Positions 8,057 to 17,149 of a stretch of DNA of 64,000 bases are shown here, one piece after another. Source of the stretch: Nitrospirota bacterium. GTDB lineage: Bacteria > Nitrospirota > Thermodesulfovibrionia > Thermodesulfovibrionales > Dissulfurispiraceae. Position 1 is the first letter of the stretch; each line of letters opens with the position of its first letter. The stretch is from positions 1 through 64,000 of the forward strand of contig JBFMHE010000010.1 of NCBI GenBank assembly GCA_040752355.1, given 5' to 3'. A program made the position numbers and the translations under genes. A model generated the notes under the pieces. The model made no database searches, was not told the DNA's origin, and saw only the letters and a list, made by a program, of their open reading frames with translations.

Positions 8057-10129
8057 ATGATAACGAGACGTCAGTTCCTGAAATATTCGGCGATTGCAGG
8101 AGCGGCGGCAACGCTCCCCCTGGGGTTCGGCGTGCGCCCCGCGCGCGCAGCGTTTCTCGGCAGCCCGTCACTGCAGAAGTTCGCACAGCAGCTGCGCGGC
8201 ATCGAAACGATCCCCGTGGCAGCCTCGGACGGAACGAGGATGTGGGGCAGCACGGAAGCGAAACACTACACCATCAGTATTACGCAGATCCAGGATACGC
8301 TCCATCCTTCCTTCGCGCAGTCGACCACGCTCTGGGGCTTCCATCCCGAGAACGTCCTTGTTCCGGGCACCGCGACACCGCGCCATCTCGGCGGCATCAT
8401 CGTCACCAAGAAGGGCATGCCGGCTCAGATCACCTTCAAGAACAACCTTCCGTCTGCGCACATTCTCCCCGTGGATAACACGGCCACTCCCGGCAAAACG
8501 CTCGCCCACAACCGGGCAGCCGTGCATCTCCACGGCGGGCTGGTTCCCTGGATCAGCGACGGCGGGCCCTTCGACTGGTGGACTCCTGCCGGGGTGAGGG
8601 GCGACAGTTTCATGCACCATGTGCTGAATCCGTCGCTCGCTCCCAATGAGGCTGAGTACTACTACCCCAATAACCAGAGCGCGCGCATGCTCTGGTACCA
8701 CGACCATGCCTGGGGCATCACGCGCCTGAACGCTTACGCCGGCATAGCGACGGCCTACATCATCAGGGACGACTTCGAGAAGGGGCTCGTCACGAACAAC
8801 GGGCTGCCGGACTATATCGAAAACGGCGGTTTCGAGCTGCCGATCGTCATCCAGGACAAGGTCTTTGTCGGCTCGGATATCGGGACGACCGATCCCGGCT
8901 GGACGGCTCTCCCGGTGCCGCAGACCGCCGGGAGCCTCTGGTACCCCCATGTCTACGATTCGAGCATATTCAAGCTGAAGCTGGGCGGTAATCCCCCGGC
9001 CGTATCGCTGGTGACCGAGTTCTGGGGCGACACCATGCTCGCCAACGGCACGGTCTATCCCGAAGCGACCGTAGAGGCGCGGCCCTACCGGCTCAGGCTC
9101 TTGAATGCCTGCAATGCCCGGTACCTGAACCTCCAGCTCCTGGTCGAGCAGGGCCCCGACAGCGTCGCGTACGGCATCAACAATGATCCGCTGAACGCAG
9201 CGGGACCCGATTTTCTCCTGCTCGGCACAGAAGGGGGGTTCCTCCCCAGGCCGGTGCTTCTTCCTGGAAAGAGGGCGTTCGACCCGGTTGCGGTCAACGG
9301 CGCCCTGCTCCTCGGTCCGGCCGAGCGCGGCGACGTTGTCGTGGATTTCTCGAACTTTGCAGGCCAGAGCCTTATCCTTTACAACGATGCTCCGGCGCCG
9401 TTCCCTGGCGGCGACCCGCTCTTCGACTTTATCAGCGGACCGGCGAACGGCTTCGGTCCGACGACCCGGCAGATCATGCGCTTCAACGTCGTTCAGGCGC
9501 AGGGCACGGTCGCGCCGGTCACTATCTCGACATCGACGGACCTCACTGCCGGCAATGACCCGCTCTTCTTCGACCCCTACGCACCCGGCCAGACGGCCTA
9601 TCCGGTGTTCAATCAACCGGTAACGCGGACGAGGAATCTCACCCTCAACGAGGCCTTCGACGAATACGGCAGGCTCATGCCGCTGCTCGGCACGACCACG
9701 CCGCTCAGGAGAGGGACCTACGGGAGAAAGCTCGACGACCCGGCGACCGAGACGCCGACCGAAGGAGACGTGGAGGTCTGGAACATCTTCAATCTCACGG
9801 GCGATACCCACCCGATCCATTTCCACCTGGTGAACGTACAGGTCATCAGGAGGCAGTCGTTTAAGCTCTACCTCGGCCGCTTTGTCCTCACCGGCACTGC
9901 GCGCCGCCCCGAGCCTTACGAGTACGGATGGAAGGAGACGGTGAATATGCATCCCGGCGAGTGCATCACCCTGATCATGCGGTTCGATCTGCCCCAGGTG
10001 CCCTTCACCGTTCCGCCGAGCCCGAGGACCGGGGGCAATGAGTATGTCTGGCACTGCCACATACTGGAGCATGAGGAGCACGACATGATGCGGCCCCTCG
10101 TCGTGGCCTCCAAGCCGACGACGCCGTAG
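8057..10129 (+). CDS. Multicopper oxidase with Tat signal (CotA/bilirubin oxidase-like)
   Basis: 690-residue periplasmic copper oxidase. The N-terminus MITRRQFLKY followed by an alanine-rich stretch is a twin-arginine signal, as expected for a cofactor-loaded enzyme. Copper-ligand motifs are complete and in order: HLHGG (about 154), WYHDHAWG (about 214), HPIHFHL (about 590) and HCHILEHEEHDMM near the C-terminus, which supplies the type 1 and trinuclear ligands. The family oxidises phenols, Cu(I), Mn(II) or Fe(II) with reduction of O2; the substrate here is unknown. Its place before a Cus-type efflux system and NosL-like proteins favours copper detoxification. An intrinsic terminator follows at 10153. 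An O2-using oxidase in a sulfite reducer points to oxygen or copper stress. Confidence 0.88.
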   Translation: MITRRQFLKYSAIAGAAATLPLGFGVRPARAAFLGSPSLQKFAQQLRGIETIPVAASDGTRMWGSTEAKHYTISITQIQDTLHPSFAQSTTLWGFHPENVLVPGTATPRHLGGIIVTKKGMPAQITFKNNLPSAHILPVDNTATPGKTLAHNRAAVHLHGGLVPWISDGGPFDWWTPAGVRGDSFMHHVLNPSLAPNEAEYYYPNNQSARMLWYHDHAWGITRLNAYAGIATAYIIRDDFEKGLVTNNGLPDYIENGGFELPIVIQDKVFVGSDIGTTDPGWTALPVPQTAGSLWYPHVYDSSIFKLKLGGNPPAVSLVTEFWGDTMLANGTVYPEATVEARPYRLRLLNACNARYLNLQLLVEQGPDSVAYGINNDPLNAAGPDFLLLGTEGGFLPRPVLLPGKRAFDPVAVNGALLLGPAERGDVVVDFSNFAGQSLILYNDAPAPFPGGDPLFDFISGPANGFGPTTRQIMRFNVVQAQGTVAPVTISTSTDLTAGNDPLFFDPYAPGQTAYPVFNQPVTRTRNLTLNEAFDEYGRLMPLLGTTTPLRRGTYGRKLDDPATETPTEGDVEVWNIFNLTGDTHPIHFHLVNVQVIRRQSFKLYLGRFVLTGTARRPEPYEYGWKETVNMHPGECITLIMRFDLPQVPFTVPPSPRTGGNEYVWHCHILEHEEHDMMRPLVVASKPTTP

Positions 10130-10152
10130 TGCGCCTTTGCAGAGTATCGAGG

Positions 10153-10183
10153 AGCCCCGCACAGCGGCTGTGCGGGGCTTTTT
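10153..10183 (+). terminator. Rho-independent terminator after the multicopper oxidase
   Basis: Perfect 12-bp stem AGCCCCGCACAG / CTGTGCGGGGCT with a 3-nt loop, followed by a T run (10180-10183). Confidence 0.9.
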
Positions 10184-10251
10184 GCGGACGGGAGTAAGCC
10201 GGCCGGTGACGGCCCCGCCGTTGCGGAACAGTAACAGTAACAGTAACGAGG

Positions 10252-10257
10252 TATAAT
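10252..10257 (+). promoter_or_regulatory. -10 box 7 nt before cusB-like ATG
   Basis: TATAAT at 10252-10257, with ATG at 10265; no ribosome site can fit between them, so the message is probably leaderless. Three CAGTAA units (about 10228-10246) lie where a -35 would be and no consensus -35 is visible. Confidence 0.5.
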
Positions 10258-10264
10258 ACGCTGC

Positions 10265-11779
10265 ATGAAAAAGGGCGCTTACGGGCTTGTCATCATTGCC
10301 GTCGCTGTCTTCGCTTTTATTGCCGGCTCGTGGTATGCCCGGTCCTCGGGGAAACACCCAGGGGCAAAGGAGCGCGCGGTCCTTTACTACGTCGATCCCA
10401 TGCATCCTTCCTATAAGTCCGATAAGCCGGGCATTGCGCCCGACTGCGGCATGAAGCTCGAGCCCGTCTATGCCGAAGGGAGCGGGCAGGCCGAGGGAGA
10501 GGACGAGCGTGCCCGGCAGGCCCCCGGCGCCGTGCAGATCAGCCTCCAGCGGCAGCAGCTCATCGGCGTGAAGCTGGCCAAAGTGGAAAAGAGGGCGACA
10601 GCCCACTCGCTGAGAGTGCTCGGCAGGGTGGCGGTTGATGAAACGAGACTATACCGCATTAACGCCACTATCGAAGGCTGGATAACGAGGACCCTGCCCA
10701 TTGCGGCCGGTGACTTCGTCAAAAAGAACCAGATCCTTGGCGCCTTCTACAGTACGGAATTCCTTTCGGCAGGCAAATCGCTGCTCTATGCCCTCGGCTC
10801 CAGGGACCGCGCAGCGCCCCGCGACGTGCAGAGCCTGGTGCGCGCCGAGCAGGCGGACCAGCTCGACCTCAGCATCCAACAGCATGTGGACGCCCTCAAG
10901 AATTTCGGCATGAGCGAAATGCAGATCCAGGAGATGATCAGGACACGGAAATTCACGGAAGATGTCTATATCGTCTCTCCTGCCGACGGCTTTATCGTCA
11001 CCCGTAATATTTCTGACGGACAGCGCTTTGAAAAGGGCACGGAGCTCTTCAAGATCGCCGACCTGAGCCGCGTATGGATACTGGCCGATATTTATGAAAA
11101 CGAGGCGCACTTTCTGAAGCCGGGCATGACGGTGCGCGCCTCCCTGCCGAGCCAGAAGATATCTTTCCCGGCGAGGGTGAGCAGCGCCCTGCCCCAGTTC
11201 GACCCGGTCTCGCGGACCCTCAAGGTGCGGCTCGAAGCGGACAATCCGGGTTACCTCCTCAAGCCGTACATGTTTGCCGACATAGAGCTGCCGGTTACGA
11301 TGCCGCCGTCCCTTGTCGTTCCTGCCGACGCTGTCGTCGACTCCGGCATGAGAAAGCTTGTCTACGTCCACACCGGCAAGGGGCATTTCGAGCCCCGCAT
11401 GGTCGGCACCGGCTGGCGCATGGGGAACCGGATAGAGATAACAGGCGGCCTGATGCCGGGAGAGGAGATCGTCATCGCCGGCAATTTTCTTGTCGACTCC
11501 GAAAGCCGTATGAAGGCGGCGGCAGCGGGCATCTACGGCATGTCGGCCAAAGATCCCGTCTGCGGCATGTATCTCGACGAGGGAAAGGCGAGGGCCGCGG
11601 CCAGACAGAGCGACTACCGAGGTGCAACCTACTTCTTCTGCTCTCCTGAATGCAAGCTGGACTTCGAGAAGGATCCGAAAAAGTATACCGCCGGAGGGAG
11701 CGGCAGCAGCAAACCCCGGAGCAGCCGGGGCGCCATGAATCCAGGCCATACCGCTTCCCCAGGCGCCGGCCATGATTAA
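10265..11779 (+). CDS. cusB: CusB-like RND periplasmic adaptor with heavy-metal and YHS domains
   Basis: 504-residue membrane-fusion protein linking an inner-membrane RND pump to an outer-membrane channel. An N-terminal hydrophobic anchor (about 5-24) is followed by a heavy-metal-binding domain (YYVDPMHPS...DCGMKLEPV, about 41-70), then the hairpin/lipoyl/beta-barrel core (GWITRTLPIAAGDFVKKNQ; VSPADGFIVTRNISDGQRFEKG; VWILADIYENEAHFLKPGM), and a C-terminal YHS domain (DPVCGMYLDEG...FFCSPECKLDFEKDP, about 429-475). Metal-binding modules at both ends are unusual and suggest metal handover to the pump. The start has no ribosome site and a -10 box 7 nt away. It overlaps the pump gene by 8 bp. No outer-membrane channel gene is present here. 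Confidence 0.88.
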   Translation: MKKGAYGLVIIAVAVFAFIAGSWYARSSGKHPGAKERAVLYYVDPMHPSYKSDKPGIAPDCGMKLEPVYAEGSGQAEGEDERARQAPGAVQISLQRQQLIGVKLAKVEKRATAHSLRVLGRVAVDETRLYRINATIEGWITRTLPIAAGDFVKKNQILGAFYSTEFLSAGKSLLYALGSRDRAAPRDVQSLVRAEQADQLDLSIQQHVDALKNFGMSEMQIQEMIRTRKFTEDVYIVSPADGFIVTRNISDGQRFEKGTELFKIADLSRVWILADIYENEAHFLKPGMTVRASLPSQKISFPARVSSALPQFDPVSRTLKVRLEADNPGYLLKPYMFADIELPVTMPPSLVVPADAVVDSGMRKLVYVHTGKGHFEPRMVGTGWRMGNRIEITGGLMPGEEIVIAGNFLVDSESRMKAAAAGIYGMSAKDPVCGMYLDEGKARAAARQSDYRGATYFFCSPECKLDFEKDPKKYTAGGSGSSKPRSSRGAMNPGHTASPGAGHD

Positions 11780-14700
11780 CCGCATCATCGACTTTTCGGT
11801 CAGCAACAAGCTCATCGTCTTCATCCTCGTGGCCTTTGCCGTCCTGGCGGGGTGGTGGTCGATGAAGAGCGTGCCCCTCGATGCGATTCCTGACCTCAGC
11901 GACACCCAGGTGATCATCTATTCGCGGTGGGACCGGAGCCCGGATATCATCGAGGACCAGGTCACCTATCCGATCGTCTCGGCCATGCTCGGCGCGCCGC
12001 GGGTGAAGACGGTCCGCGGCTTTTCGGACTTCGGCTATTCTTTCGTCTATGTCATCTTCGAAGACGGCGCCGACATCCACTGGGCGCGGTCGCGCACCCT
12101 CGAGTATCTTTCCGGCGCTCTCTCCCGCCTCCCCGAGGGAGTCAGGACAGAGCTCGGGCCTGACGCCACAGGGCTCGGCTGGGTGTTCCAGTATGTCCTC
12201 GTCGATACGACCGGCAAGCGGAGCCTCGCCGAGCTGCGCACCTATCAGGACTGGTATCTCCGCTACCATCTGAAGTCCGTAACCGGTGTCGCCGAGGTCG
12301 CGCCGGTCGGCGGCTTCGTGCAGCAGTTCCAGGTGAATGTGGACCCCAACCGGCTGCAGGCATACGATATCCCTATCAGCCGCGTGGTCGAGGCGGTGCG
12401 GGGCGGCAACAACGAGACCGGGGGACGGCTCATCGAGTTCGGCGGCACCGAATACATGGTGCGCGGCCGCGGCTATGCGACCTCCCTTGCCGATATAGAG
12501 AATACCGTCCTTGTTACGAGCGAGAACGGCACGCCGATTCGCGTCAAGGATATCGGGCAGGTGGCGCTCGGACCCGATCTGCGGCGGGGGCTCTCGGATC
12601 TCGACGGAGAGGGCGAAGCGGTGTCCGGCATCGTGGTCATGCGGCATGGGCAGAATGCGGTCGAGGTGATCGAGCGGGTCAAGGCGAAGCTCGAGGAGAT
12701 CGGGCCCGGTCTGCCGGAGGGGGTCAGGATAGTCCCGGTCTACGATCGCTCCGAGCTCATTCAGAGGGCCGTCGACAACCTGCGGTCCACCCTGATCGAG
12801 GTGATCGTCACTGTCTCTCTCGTCGTCTTCGTCTTCCTCTGGCATATCCCGAGCGCGATGATCCCGGTGCTGACCATCCCTATTGCCGTGATCATCGCGT
12901 TCATTCCCTTCAAGGCGTTCGGCATATCGGCGAATATCATGTCCCTCGGCGGCATCGCCATCGCCATAGGCGCGATGGTCGATGCGGCGATCGTCGTCGT
13001 TGAGCAGACGCACAAAAAGCTCGAGCATTGGGAGCAGGGCGGCCGCAAGGAGGATCGCCGGACCGTTATCGTTGCCGCGGTAAAAGAGGTGGCCGGGCCG
13101 AGCTTCTTTGCCCTGCTGGTCATAGCGGTCTCGTTCCTGCCGGTCCTCACCCTCGAGGCCCAGGAGGGCCGCCTCTTCGAGCCCCTCGCGTATACCAAGA
13201 CATTCTCAATGATCGTTGCCGCGGTGCTGGCGATCACCCTCGATCCGGCGCTCCGGCTGGCGCTCACGAATCTGAGGAGCTTCGGCTTCAGGCCGTTCTG
13301 GCTCTCGAGAGCAGCGAATGCGGTCCTCGCAGGGAGGATCCACGCGGAGGAGAAGCATCCCGTCAGCCGCTTCCTGGTGAGGGCGTACGAGCCTGTTGTG
13401 CGCTTCTCCTTGCGCTCCAAAAAGGCGGTCATCGCGGGCTCGGTCATCGCGACGCTGCTTACGGCAGCGGTCTTCATCTTCCCGATGTTCGGCATCACGC
13501 TCTTCCCCTCGATCCAACTGGGCAGCGAGTTCCTGCCGTCCCTGGATGAGGGGGCGCTGCTCTATATGCCTTCGACGATGCCGGGAATATCAGCCACCGA
13601 GGCACAGCGGCTGCTCCAGATTACGGACCGGATCATCAAGCGCTTCCCCGAGGTGGATCGCGTGCTGGGCAAGGCCGGCCGTGCAGAGACATCGACCGAC
13701 CCGGCGCCGCTCTCGATGCTCGAGACCGTCATCACGCTGAAGCCGAAGTCGGAGTGGCGGAAAAAGGAGACCTGGTATTCGGCATGGGCGCCGGCATGGG
13801 CGAAACCGGTGTTCCGCCGCATCACTCCGGACCATATTGCCCGGGAAGAGCTGATCGAGGAGATGAACCGGGCGCTCCGGATCGCCGGCGTATCGAATGC
13901 CTGGACCATGCCGATCAAAGGGCGCATCGACATGCTCACCACCGGCATACGCACTCCCGTCGGACTGAAGATTTCGGGTGCGGACCTCTCGAAGATAGAG
14001 GAGATCGGGACGCAGGTCGAATTCTATCTCTCTTCGGTGAAAGGGACCCGAAGCGTCTTTGCCGAACGTACGGGAGGCGGCTATTTTCTCGACTTCGCCT
14101 GGAACCGCGAGGAGCTCTCCCGCTACGGCCTGAATATCGATGAGGCCCAGGCGGTGGTGCAGAACGCGATCGGCGGAGAGAATGTGACGACCGTGGTGCA
14201 GGGCCGCGAGCGCTACCCGGTGAACGTACGATACATGCCTGACTTCCGCTACGATATCGGGTCGCTCGGCCGCGTGCTGGTGCCTGCCGCCGACGGCAAG
14301 AGACATATCCCCCTCTCGCAGCTCGCTGAGATCAGGGCCGAAAGCGGCCCCTCGATGATCCGGAATGAGAATGGCCTGCTCACGGGATATATCTATGTCG
14401 ATATCGCGGGACGCGACCCGAGCGGCTATATCAAGGAGGCGGGCCCCCTGCTCAGGGATTTCGTATCCCTGCCGCCCGGCTACGCGATCGCCTGGAGCGG
14501 GCAGTACGAGGCGATGGAGCGGTTCTGGCAGCGCTTTCTCCTGGTGGCGCCGCTGACCGTCTTCCTGATCCTCTTCCTCCTCTACCTGAATACGCGGTCC
14601 TTTGCCAAGACATTCATCGTACTGTGCGCGGTCCCTTTTTCGGCGATCGGCGCATTCTGGTTTCTTTATCTCCTCGACTATAACATGAGCGCCGCCACCT

Positions 14701-15140
14701 GGGTCGGCCTCATCGCGCTGCTCGGCGTTGATGCCGAGACAGGGGTCTTCATGCTCCTCTATCTCGACCTGGCGTATGCCGAGGCGAAAAAGGAGGGGCG
14801 GATGAAGAGTCTCGCCGATCTGCGGCAGGCGATCATGAACGGTGCGGCAAAGAGGCTCAGGCCGAAATTCATGACCGTCGCGACCATGGCGATAGGGCTC
14901 GTCCCGATCATGTGGGCTACCGGCGCGGGCTCGGATGTGATGAAGAGAATCGCCGCCCCGACGATCGGCGGCATCTTCACCTCCTTTCTGCTCGAGCTGG
15001 CGGTCTATCCCGCGATTTATGAAGTCTGGAAGTGGGACCTCGGCCTCAAGAGGCAGTCCCGGCCCGAGATGGCGACTGATGGCCGGGCAGCTCTGCAGCA
15101 GGACGGAGACGACCTGATCGATGCAAAGGGAGGCGGCTGA
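11772..15140 (+). CDS. cusA: CusA/CzcA-type heavy-metal efflux RND pump
   Basis: 1,122-residue inner-membrane proton/metal antiporter of the heavy-metal RND family. It begins with MINRIIDFSVSNKLIVFILV (first membrane helix) and VPLDAIPDLSDTQVIIYS, typical of CusA/CzcA. The proton-relay helix carries GGIAIAIGAMVDAAIVVVEQ near residue 400, and the second membrane half ends with MATMAIGLVPIMWATGAGSDVMKRIAAPTIGG. Two large periplasmic loops follow TM1 and TM7. It is somewhat longer than the usual 1,040 residues, partly from a segment near 500-535 between membrane helices. Overlap with cusB and with the thioredoxin gene (shared TGATG) indicates translational coupling. Copper or silver is the probable substrate, inferred from the NosL and multicopper-oxidase neighbours. 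Confidence 0.9.
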   Translation: MINRIIDFSVSNKLIVFILVAFAVLAGWWSMKSVPLDAIPDLSDTQVIIYSRWDRSPDIIEDQVTYPIVSAMLGAPRVKTVRGFSDFGYSFVYVIFEDGADIHWARSRTLEYLSGALSRLPEGVRTELGPDATGLGWVFQYVLVDTTGKRSLAELRTYQDWYLRYHLKSVTGVAEVAPVGGFVQQFQVNVDPNRLQAYDIPISRVVEAVRGGNNETGGRLIEFGGTEYMVRGRGYATSLADIENTVLVTSENGTPIRVKDIGQVALGPDLRRGLSDLDGEGEAVSGIVVMRHGQNAVEVIERVKAKLEEIGPGLPEGVRIVPVYDRSELIQRAVDNLRSTLIEVIVTVSLVVFVFLWHIPSAMIPVLTIPIAVIIAFIPFKAFGISANIMSLGGIAIAIGAMVDAAIVVVEQTHKKLEHWEQGGRKEDRRTVIVAAVKEVAGPSFFALLVIAVSFLPVLTLEAQEGRLFEPLAYTKTFSMIVAAVLAITLDPALRLALTNLRSFGFRPFWLSRAANAVLAGRIHAEEKHPVSRFLVRAYEPVVRFSLRSKKAVIAGSVIATLLTAAVFIFPMFGITLFPSIQLGSEFLPSLDEGALLYMPSTMPGISATEAQRLLQITDRIIKRFPEVDRVLGKAGRAETSTDPAPLSMLETVITLKPKSEWRKKETWYSAWAPAWAKPVFRRITPDHIAREELIEEMNRALRIAGVSNAWTMPIKGRIDMLTTGIRTPVGLKISGADLSKIEEIGTQVEFYLSSVKGTRSVFAERTGGGYFLDFAWNREELSRYGLNIDEAQAVVQNAIGGENVTTVVQGRERYPVNVRYMPDFRYDIGSLGRVLVPAADGKRHIPLSQLAEIRAESGPSMIRNENGLLTGYIYVDIAGRDPSGYIKEAGPLLRDFVSLPPGYAIAWSGQYEAMERFWQRFLLVAPLTVFLILFLLYLNTRSFAKTFIVLCAVPFSAIGAFWFLYLLDYNMSAATWVGLIALLGVDAETGVFMLLYLDLAYAEAKKEGRMKSLADLRQAIMNGAAKRLRPKFMTVATMAIGLVPIMWATGAGSDVMKRIAAPTIGGIFTSFLLELAVYPAIYEVWKWDLGLKRQSRPEMATDGRAALQQDGDDLIDAKGGG

Positions 15141-15667
15141 TGAGCGGGCGTTTTGTGTATTGGCTTAAGCGGGTCGTGGTTGTTCTTCTGTTCATAGCGG
15201 GCATAGGGGGCTCTCTGCCGCCCGGCGCCGAAGGGATGCGGGGCTCGACGCTGCAGATCGGCGATTCCCCTCCGAAGATCGTCCTGTCGGATGTGCAGGG
15301 CCGGCCGGTTGCGCTTTTCGACGAGATGCGGGGCAAGGTGGTTGTCCTCCATTTCTGGGCGAGCTGCAAGCAGTGTCTCGAGGAGGTGCCGCTGCTCAAC
15401 TCTTTTTACCGCAGCCATAAGGATAAAGGGCTCGTGATCCTCGCCGTGAACGTCGGGCAGTCCAAGGAGTGGATCGAGAAGTTCTTGAGGGAGGTGAAGG
15501 TCTCCTACCCGGTGCTGCTCGATGCGAATATGAAGGCGGCGCGCAGCTACGGAGTTCGGGCAGTGCCGCAGACCTTCATTATCGACAGGAAGGGGCTCAT
15601 ACGCTACAAGATCCTCGGCGGCGTTACCGAGAAGACGCTGAAGCGAAGCGTTCTCGGCCTCCTCTAA
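15140..15667 (+). CDS. TlpA/ResA-like periplasmic thioredoxin
   Basis: 175-residue thiol-disulfide protein. An N-terminal membrane/signal segment (about 10-25) precedes a thioredoxin fold of the AhpC/TlpA type (LQIGDSPPKIVLSDVQG), with the redox motif WASCKQC (about 73-79) and a cis-proline region RAVPQTFIIDRKG. The family reduces cysteines of apo-cytochromes or copper-site proteins in the periplasm. The start overlaps the stop of the RND pump gene, so it belongs to the copper operon, which favours a role in keeping Cu-binding thiols reduced. Confidence 0.85.
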   Translation: MSGRFVYWLKRVVVVLLFIAGIGGSLPPGAEGMRGSTLQIGDSPPKIVLSDVQGRPVALFDEMRGKVVVLHFWASCKQCLEEVPLLNSFYRSHKDKGLVILAVNVGQSKEWIEKFLREVKVSYPVLLDANMKAARSYGVRAVPQTFIIDRKGLIRYKILGGVTEKTLKRSVLGLL

Positions 15668-15772
15668 GGCGGAACGCCCTCCGGATTGAAAAACGGCGAT
15701 TGAAGATATAGTATTATCTAAAGTCCTGATTTTAGGCATGGCCTTGCATCTATTGTTTGAGGAGGAATACGT

Positions 15773-16288
15773 ATGAAGAGAGCGAGCATTGTTACTGTCG
15801 TGTTCTTACTCGCCGCAGCAGCGGCAGTCGCCTTCGCGCAGGAGGACATCAAGAAGGCGCAGGCGTGCAAGTATTGCGGCATGGACCGGGAGAAGTTCAG
15901 CCACAGCAGGATGCTGATCGATTACGACGACGGTGTTTCAGTAGGGACCTGCAGCATTCACTGCGCTGCCGTCGATCTCTCCCTCACTATCGACAAGACG
16001 CCGAAGATGACGGGCGTCGGCGACTTCGCCACGAAGAGGCTCGTCGATGCTGAAAAGGCGTACTGGGTGCTCGGGGGCAGCAAGCCGGGCGTGATGACGA
16101 AGCGGGCGAAGTGGGCGTTCGGGCAGAAGGGCGATGCCGAGGCCTTCATGAAGGAAAACGGCGGGAAGCTGGTCACCTATGACGAAGCGATGAAGGCAGC
16201 CTACGAGGACATGTACCAGGATACGAAGATGATCCGGGACAAGAGGAAGATGATGAAGATGAAGAGCACGGAGCGGCACGCGCAGTAG
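15773..16288 (+). CDS. NosL-like exported copper-binding protein (first)
   Basis: 171-residue protein with a cleavable signal (about 1-22, ending VAFAQ). The mature start has KKAQACKYCGMDREKF: a CxxCGM motif as in NosL, a Cu(I)-binding accessory protein. A second Cys/His cluster, GTCSIHCAAVD, lies about 40 residues on, giving a plausible copper site. The C-terminus is rich in Lys and Met (KMIRDKRKMMKMKS). It has a strong GAGGAGG site before the ATG. It lies 105 bp after the thioredoxin gene and 20 bp before a second NosL-like gene, continuing the copper theme. The typical NosL partner, nitrous-oxide reductase, is absent. Confidence 0.75.
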   Translation: MKRASIVTVVFLLAAAAAVAFAQEDIKKAQACKYCGMDREKFSHSRMLIDYDDGVSVGTCSIHCAAVDLSLTIDKTPKMTGVGDFATKRLVDAEKAYWVLGGSKPGVMTKRAKWAFGQKGDAEAFMKENGGKLVTYDEAMKAAYEDMYQDTKMIRDKRKMMKMKSTERHAQ

Positions 16289-16308
16289 CCGCGTGTGGTG
16301 GTCTAACG

Positions 16309-16812
16309 ATGATGAGATCGTTTATGAAGAGGCCGGAAACGGTAATAGGCGCAGCCCTCGTGGCAGTACTCTTCACGCTATCGCCCTTTGCTGCCGGTTC
16401 CGCCGAAGGCCCTCTCAAGCCCTCTCCGAAGGACAAGTGCCCTGTCTGCGGCATGTTTGTCGCCAAATATGTCGACTGGATCGCCGGCGTCACGTTCAAG
16501 GACGGCTCCTCCGCGATATTCGACGGGGCAAAGGATATGTTCAAGTATCTCTTCGCTATAAAGAAATACGCTCCGGCACGGAACCGGCAGGATATCGAAA
16601 AGATATACGTCACTGACTACTACACCCTGAAGATGGTCGACGGAACCAGGGCTCATTATGTGATCGGCAGCGATGTCTTCGGCCCCATGGGCAGAGAGTT
16701 GATTCCCTTTGCCAGGGAAGCGGATGCCCGCGAGTTCCTGAATGACCATAACGGCAAAAGGATACTCACCTTCAAGGAGGTCACGCAGGGTATCGTCGCC
16801 TCGCTCGACTGA
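16309..16812 (+). CDS. NosL-like exported copper-binding protein (second)
   Basis: 167-residue paralogue of the preceding gene. It has a signal segment (about 10-30), then CPVCGMFVAKYVDWIAGVTFKDG, the NosL-type CxxCGM motif, then IFDGAKDMFKYLF and YTLKMVDGTRAHYVIGSDVFGPMGRELIPF, the latter resembling NosL proteins more closely than the first paralogue does. It probably binds Cu(I) in the periplasm. An ATG at 16312 and another at 16324 are possible starts; no strong ribosome site is seen, so translation may be coupled to the gene 20 bp upstream. Confidence 0.78.
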   Translation: MMRSFMKRPETVIGAALVAVLFTLSPFAAGSAEGPLKPSPKDKCPVCGMFVAKYVDWIAGVTFKDGSSAIFDGAKDMFKYLFAIKKYAPARNRQDIEKIYVTDYYTLKMVDGTRAHYVIGSDVFGPMGRELIPFAREADAREFLNDHNGKRILTFKEVTQGIVASLD

Positions 16813-16856
16813 GACGGCGCACGGCTGCTGATCCGGAGCCTGCCTGCATCAAGGTT

Positions 16857-16885
16857 TTGTAGAAGGAGATAAAAATTCGTATAAT
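16857..16885 (+). promoter_or_regulatory. Promoter of the Lrp-type/Toprim/YraN genes
   Basis: TTGTAG (16857-16862), 17-bp spacer, TATAAT (16880-16885), then a roughly 30-nt leader carrying GGAGG before ATG 16918. Confidence 0.55.
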
Positions 16886-16917
16886 TTTAGTAACGTTATG
16901 CGAAAACGGAGGATGTC

Positions 16918-17148
16918 ATGGCACGTGTCTACCTGCTGGTCAATGTCTTGCCGGGGAAGGATGTTTCGATCAGGGATTCGCTCAGGGGAATAAAGGGAGT
17001 GGTGAACGCGGACCTGGTGACCGGCCCTTATGATATCATCGCGGTGCTCGAGGCGCCGGACTCCTCTGAGATCTTCAATAATATCATTAAGAAGATCAGA
17101 AGGCTGAAGGGCATAAACCGCACCGAGACCTTTGTAGCGATCGAGTAG
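16918..17148 (+). CDS. Lrp/AsnC ligand-binding (RAM) domain protein
   Basis: 76-residue stand-alone RAM domain: an alpha/beta ferredoxin-like fold beginning MARVYLLVNVLPGKD and containing GVVNADLVTGPYDIIAVLEA, matching the C-terminal ligand-binding half of Lrp/AsnC regulators. There is no DNA-binding domain. Such single-domain proteins usually form ligand-binding oligomers, and their role is not established. It has its own promoter and a GGAGG site and is followed 1 bp after its stop by the Toprim gene. Confidence 0.85.
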   Translation: MARVYLLVNVLPGKDVSIRDSLRGIKGVVNADLVTGPYDIIAVLEAPDSSEIFNNIIKKIRRLKGINRTETFVAIE

Positions 17149-17149
17149 T

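Noticed and set aside
8168..10606. 812-codon minus-strand frame opposite the multicopper oxidase
   Set aside because: Shadow frame crossing a strong terminator and the start of the next gene; no recognisable domain.
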